A stretch of 64,000 nt of DNA from an uncultured Flavobacteriales bacterium (GTDB lineage: Bacteria; Bacteroidota; Bacteroidia; Flavobacteriales_F; PHOS-HE28): positions 1 through 64,000 of the forward strand of contig CALMPI010000018.1 of the NCBI GenBank assembly GCA_937872175.1. The letters run 5' to 3'. Shown piece by piece: positions 60,372 to 64,000 of the stretch. The number at the start of each line of letters is the position of its first letter. Position 1 is the stretch's first letter. Both the position numbers and the translations under genes were made by a program. The notes under the pieces are model-generated. The model was not told where the DNA came from. It was given only the letters and a program-made list of their open reading frames with translations, and made no database searches.

Positions 60372-63161
60372 ATGAGCTACACGGGCGAACACACCTGGGC
60401 CGGCCAGCTCGGCCACCTGCTCACGCTGCTCTCCTTCGCCGGCGCGCTGCTGGCCGCCGGCGCCTACTGGTGGAGCACCCGACGGAACGACGACACCTGG
60501 CGCAGTGTGGCCCGCACCGGCTTCGCCCTTCATGCCGCGGCCGTGCTCGGCATCGTGGTGGTGCTCTTCACCATGCTGTTCAACCACTGGTTCGAGTTCG
60601 ACTACGTGTGGAAGCACAGCAACCGCCAGATGCCGCTGAAGTACATCCTGAGCTGCTTCTGGGAAGGCCAGGAGGGCAGCTTCCTGCTGTGGACCTTCTG
60701 GCACGTGTGCATCGGTCTGGTGCTGATCCGCCGCGGCGGAACGTGGGAAGCGCCCGTGATGACCGTGGTGGCCCTGGTGCAGCTCTTCCTGGCCAGCATG
60801 CTGCTCGGCGTGCACCTCGGTGAGCTGCGCATCGGCGGCAGCCCCTTCCTGCTCATCCGTGAGCTGCCGGAGAACCTCGGGCTCCCGTGGACGCGCATCC
60901 CCGACTACCTCACCCGCATCCCGCAGTTCGCCGACGGACGCGGCCTCAACCCCCTGCTGCAGAACTACTGGATGGTGATCCATCCGCCCACGCTCTTCCT
61001 GGGCTTCGCCGCCACCCTGGTACCGTTCGCGTATGCGATCGCGGGGCTCTGGCGCCGTGAGCTGCAGGCCTGGATCACGCCCGCGCTGCCGTGGACCTTC
61101 TTCGGTGTGATGGTGCTGGGCACCGGCATCCTGATGGGCGGCGCCTGGGCCTATGAGGCCCTCAGCTTCGGCGGCTTCTGGGCCTGGGACCCCGTGGAGA
61201 ACGCCTCCCTGGTGCCCTGGCTCACCCTTGTCGCCGCCGGCCACCTCATGCTGGTGAACCGCCATCGGCCCACATCCATCTACACCACCTTCCTGCTCGC
61301 GCTCGTCACCTTCCACCTGGTGCTCTACAGCACCTTCCTCACCCGCAGCGGCGTGCTCGGCGACACCAGCGTGCACAGCTTCACCGGCGACGGCATGATG
61401 CCGGGGCTCACCCTCTTCATGCTGTTCTTCATCTGGCTGGCCGTGGTGATGCTGCACACCGACCGGGCCCAGCAGCGCTTCTACACGATCGTGGCCGTGG
61501 CCCTGGTGGCCATCGGCACCGCCCTGCAGCAGCCCGTGCCCGCCATCCTGCTCTTCCTGTTGGTGAGCGCGGTGTGGACCTTCATCGCCCAGCGCCGCGA
61601 CTTCCCCCAGCCGACCGAGGAGGAGGCGCTGTGGAGCCGCGAGTTCTGGCTCTTCATCGGTGCACTGGTGCTGCTGCTCAGCGCGGCCCAGATCACCTTC
61701 AGCACCTCGGTGCCCGTGCTCAACCTGCTGCTGGAGCCCTTCCAGGGGCCGCTCACCGCGCTGGCCGACACACTCGACAGCGCCTGGCTCCGCCAGGTGG
61801 CCCGCGCCAAACTCGCCCCGCCCGGTGAGGCCATCGCCCACTACAACAAGTGGCAGGTGCCCTTCGCCTTCATCGTCGCCGTTCTCAGCGCCTTCGTCCA
61901 GTACCTGCGTTACAGGTCCACCGACATGAAGCGCTTCCGCCGCGCCATCGCCCTGTCCCTGGTGGTGGCGCTGCTGCTCACCGCCCTGGGCGTGGTGCTG
62001 CTCGACTACCGCGTGGCCGACCTCAACCTCATCCTGCTCTTCTTCGCCACGGCCTTCTCGGCCGCGGCCAACCTGGACCATATCCGCACCGTGCTGAAGG
62101 GCCGCCTCACCCACGCCGGTCCCTCCGTGGCCCACGTGGGCTTCGCCCTCGTGCTCCTGGGCGCCCTCATCAGCACCAGCCGCCAGAACGAGATGAGCCG
62201 CAACACCCAGGGCATGGACCTGCGCTTCCTGAACGAGGAGTTCAGCAACAGCACGGACATCCTGCTCTACCGCGGCGACACGGTGCGCATGGGCGAGTAC
62301 TACGTGCGCTACGCGGCCAAGCGGCCCGAAGGGGTGAACCTCCATTACGTAACGGAGTACTTCCGGCCCGTGCCCGCCACTTACGCGCCCGGCGACACCG
62401 TGAAGGTGGGCGACATGCTCTTCAGCTGCCGCAGCGTGCACACGGCCTCGGCCACCTTCCTGGCCGACCAGCCCGCGCACTGGACGCCGATCGAGGAGTT
62501 CCCACGCCGCGCGCTGTGGCGCGCGAAGCCCTGGTCCGCCACCCGCGCCGGCGAGCCGCTCTTCACCCTGGAGCCCTTCGTGCAGCTGAACCCGCGCTTC
62601 GGCAACGTGGCCGAGCCGAGCACCAAGCACTGGCCCCACCGCGACCTCTACACCCACGTGCGCTACGCCGACCTCGCCGCCGACGAGGCCGAGGACAGCG
62701 CCGGCGTGCACTACATGCCGCCCCGCCTGTACGAGAAGCAGCTCGGCGACACCATCGTCACCCCCACCTGCCTGATCCTGATCGACAGCCTGCGCACCGT
62801 GCGCGACAGCGTCACCATCCGCATGCTGGGCCCCGACTACCTGGTGTACGCCCTGCGGATGCGTGTACGTGACCTCTACGACCGTGAGCGCTGGTTCGAG
62901 GCCAGCCCCGTGATCATCTATCGCGACGGCCGGCCCGTGGCCGGTAAGGGCTTCGACGTGGACCCGCTGCGCGTGAAGTTCGAGCTGGCCACGGTGGACG
63001 GCGACCGCGTGGGGCTCAACGTCTTCGAGCGCGAGTATGTGGTGATGCAGGCCATCGTGTTCCCGGGCATCAACATCCTGTGGACGGGCTGCATCCTCAT
63101 GTTCCTGGGCACGCTGATGGCCGTGCGCCGTAGGCTGCGCGACCGCAGCGGCACCTCCTGA
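60372..63161 (+). CDS. ccmF: Cytochrome c heme lyase subunit CcmF
   Basis: A 929-residue polytopic protein. The WWD domain (EALSFGGFWAWDPVENASL, ~255-275) and conserved histidines in MVIHPPTLFLGF and FHLVLYSTFLTRSG are present. It is far longer than E. coli CcmF (647 residues): the extra length is a large soluble periplasmic region (~620-880) with tandem beta elements, which is common in the phylum. It starts 25 bp after ccmE. The partner CcmH is not seen in the window. Confidence 0.9.
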   Translation: MSYTGEHTWAGQLGHLLTLLSFAGALLAAGAYWWSTRRNDDTWRSVARTGFALHAAAVLGIVVVLFTMLFNHWFEFDYVWKHSNRQMPLKYILSCFWEGQEGSFLLWTFWHVCIGLVLIRRGGTWEAPVMTVVALVQLFLASMLLGVHLGELRIGGSPFLLIRELPENLGLPWTRIPDYLTRIPQFADGRGLNPLLQNYWMVIHPPTLFLGFAATLVPFAYAIAGLWRRELQAWITPALPWTFFGVMVLGTGILMGGAWAYEALSFGGFWAWDPVENASLVPWLTLVAAGHLMLVNRHRPTSIYTTFLLALVTFHLVLYSTFLTRSGVLGDTSVHSFTGDGMMPGLTLFMLFFIWLAVVMLHTDRAQQRFYTIVAVALVAIGTALQQPVPAILLFLLVSAVWTFIAQRRDFPQPTEEEALWSREFWLFIGALVLLLSAAQITFSTSVPVLNLLLEPFQGPLTALADTLDSAWLRQVARAKLAPPGEAIAHYNKWQVPFAFIVAVLSAFVQYLRYRSTDMKRFRRAIALSLVVALLLTALGVVLLDYRVADLNLILLFFATAFSAAANLDHIRTVLKGRLTHAGPSVAHVGFALVLLGALISTSRQNEMSRNTQGMDLRFLNEEFSNSTDILLYRGDTVRMGEYYVRYAAKRPEGVNLHYVTEYFRPVPATYAPGDTVKVGDMLFSCRSVHTASATFLADQPAHWTPIEEFPRRALWRAKPWSATRAGEPLFTLEPFVQLNPRFGNVAEPSTKHWPHRDLYTHVRYADLAADEAEDSAGVHYMPPRLYEKQLGDTIVTPTCLILIDSLRTVRDSVTIRMLGPDYLVYALRMRVRDLYDRERWFEASPVIIYRDGRPVAGKGFDVDPLRVKFELATVDGDRVGLNVFEREYVVMQAIVFPGINILWTGCILMFLGTLMAVRRRLRDRSGTS

Positions 63162-63163
63162 CC

Positions 63164-63952
63164 ATGCCGCTGCGCGAAGGCATCCTGCTGGTGGGAACGG
63201 GCCGCGCGGCCCACCACCTGGGGCATGCCATCGCCCGAGCCGGTCTTCCGCTGACCGGTGTCGTGGGCCGCTCCACCGCCTCCGCCAAACCGCTGGCCCT
63301 GGCCCTGCGCACCACGCCGTTCGGGCCGGACGAACCGCTGCCGCCCGCAGCGCTCACCCTGCTGGCCGTGAGCGACGACGCCATCGCGCAGGTGGCCGCC
63401 CGCCTGGGCGCCCGCGAGGGCGTGGTGGCCCATCTCTCCGGCGCCTCCGACATGGACCGCCTGCTGCCCCATGCGCACCGTGGCGTGCTGTGGCCCGTGA
63501 TGAGCCTGAGCCCCGGCGAGCCCGCCGACCTGAGCCACGTGCCGCTGGTGGTGGACGCCAACGGGGAGGAGGCCCGCCGCGTGCTGCTCGACCTGGCCCG
63601 CAGCCTCAGCGGCAAGGTGGTGGAGCTGCCCCTGGACCAACGCCGGCTGGTGCACCTCGCCGCCGTGTTCGCCTCCAACTTCCCGGTGGCCCTCTTCGCC
63701 GAATCGTGCACCCTGCTGGAGCGTGGCGGCATCCCGTCGGACCTGCTGACGCCGCTGTGGAAGGCCACCGCCGCCAAGGCCGCCGCCGTGGGTCCCGAAC
63801 AGGCGCTCACCGGGCCCGCACGCCGCGGCGACCGCGGCACGATCGACCGCCACCTCGCCGCGTTGGAGGGCGATCCCGATCTTCGCCGCGCCTATGCGCT
63901 GCTCTCCGACCTGATCGCGAAGCGGCATCCACGAGCGCCCGATGCCCGCTGA
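63164..63952 (+). CDS. Rossmann-like DUF2520 protein
   Basis: A 262-residue protein with an NAD(P)-binding start (ILLVGTGRAAHHLGHAIARAG), LLAVSDDAIAQVA, and the DUF2520 C-terminal helical part (VHLAAVFASNFPVALFAES, GPARRGDRGTIDRHLAAL). It resembles ketopantoate reductase and pyrroline-5-carboxylate reductase folds. It follows ccmF by 2 bp and overlaps the next start, as in many Bacteroidota where it precedes the KDO-8-phosphate phosphatase gene. Confidence 0.85.
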   Translation: MPLREGILLVGTGRAAHHLGHAIARAGLPLTGVVGRSTASAKPLALALRTTPFGPDEPLPPAALTLLAVSDDAIAQVAARLGAREGVVAHLSGASDMDRLLPHAHRGVLWPVMSLSPGEPADLSHVPLVVDANGEEARRVLLDLARSLSGKVVELPLDQRRLVHLAAVFASNFPVALFAESCTLLERGGIPSDLLTPLWKATAAKAAAVGPEQALTGPARRGDRGTIDRHLAALEGDPDLRRAYALLSDLIAKRHPRAPDAR

Positions 63953-64000
63953 ACCCACCTACAAGGAACGCCTCGCCGCGCTGGACACCTTCCTGTTCGA
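63942..64000 (+). CDS. HAD-family phosphatase, probably KdsC-like, 3' truncated by the window
   Basis: Only 19 full codons are visible (MPAEPTYKERLAALDTFLF), ending where the HAD motif DxDG should begin. The start overlaps the DUF2520 stop. The N-terminus (KERL..LDTFLFD) and the neighbour fit the KDO-8-phosphate phosphatase of LPS synthesis, by knowledge of gene order in the phylum. Confidence 0.5.
   Translation, partial: MPAEPTYKERLAALDTFLF

Overview
The window looks like a chromosome segment of a high-GC member of the Bacteroidota, probably a Flavobacteriales-type lineage. Four things point there: several secreted proteins carry type IX secretion (T9SS) sorting domains (one gliding-motility type B domain and several type A tails); starts are preceded by the Bacteroidota -7 promoter box (TANNTTTG, here mostly TANCTTTG) rather than Shine-Dalgarno sites; the families are typical of the phylum (DUF4920, a PorE-like OmpA protein, WG repeats, LemA/TPM); and bacillithiol-type BshB1 is present. 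Genes are densely packed, with many ATGA or GTGA stop/start overlaps.

Layout. 1-3446: 3' part of a giant repeat adhesin. 3435-9611: WG-repeat protein, RND/MMPL exporter, a tiny membrane protein with NhaA. 9828-14135: a 1435-residue T9SS surface protein. 14136-15752: dispersed 105-bp repeats, a DUF1295 membrane enzyme and a 60-bp tandem repeat. 15753-24912: repeat protein, CrtI-like oxidoreductase, RimB-like protease, DUF4920, PAP2 phosphatase, isoaspartyl peptidase, then a LemA-TPM-TPM-TerB/DnaJ operon and a TPR protein. 25202-31503: esterase, RimK, Alg9-like mannosyltransferase, TerC, secreted serine protease with a dockerin-like tail. 31559-39067 (minus strand): aroC, a dicarboxylate symporter, AsmA, and the PorE-like OmpA protein. 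39185-44410: glycosyltransferase, DinB, NhaD, DUF2892, Crp/Fnr regulator, CDF metal exporter. 44411-49852: repeats and a visibly lower-GC cluster of four T9SS cargo genes, one of them frameshifted. 50001-51074: 1-Cys peroxiredoxin and tRNA-His with a duplicated 3' end. 51075-55161: glycan cluster (glycosyltransferase, formyltransferase/propeller, flippase). 55166-58016: BshB1, two glutathione-peroxidase lipoproteins, a secreted unknown. 58047-64000: cytochrome c maturation operon ccmB-ccmC-ccmD-ccmE-ccmF, a DUF2520 protein and the start of a HAD phosphatase.

I see no CRISPR array, defence island, phage or intact insertion sequence. The strongest unusual signal is regulatory. About thirty genes have a recognisable -7 box, and in roughly half of them the box ends only 4-9 nt before the start codon (exactly 4 nt in seven cases), which implies leaderless mRNAs. 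Other points of note are a shared upstream element in front of two paralogous T9SS cargo genes, an inverted repeat spanning a protease promoter, a hairpin holding a start codon, a CxxxY-type CcmE, two tiny membrane-protein genes supported by promoters and overlaps, and a mobile-looking composite repeat family.
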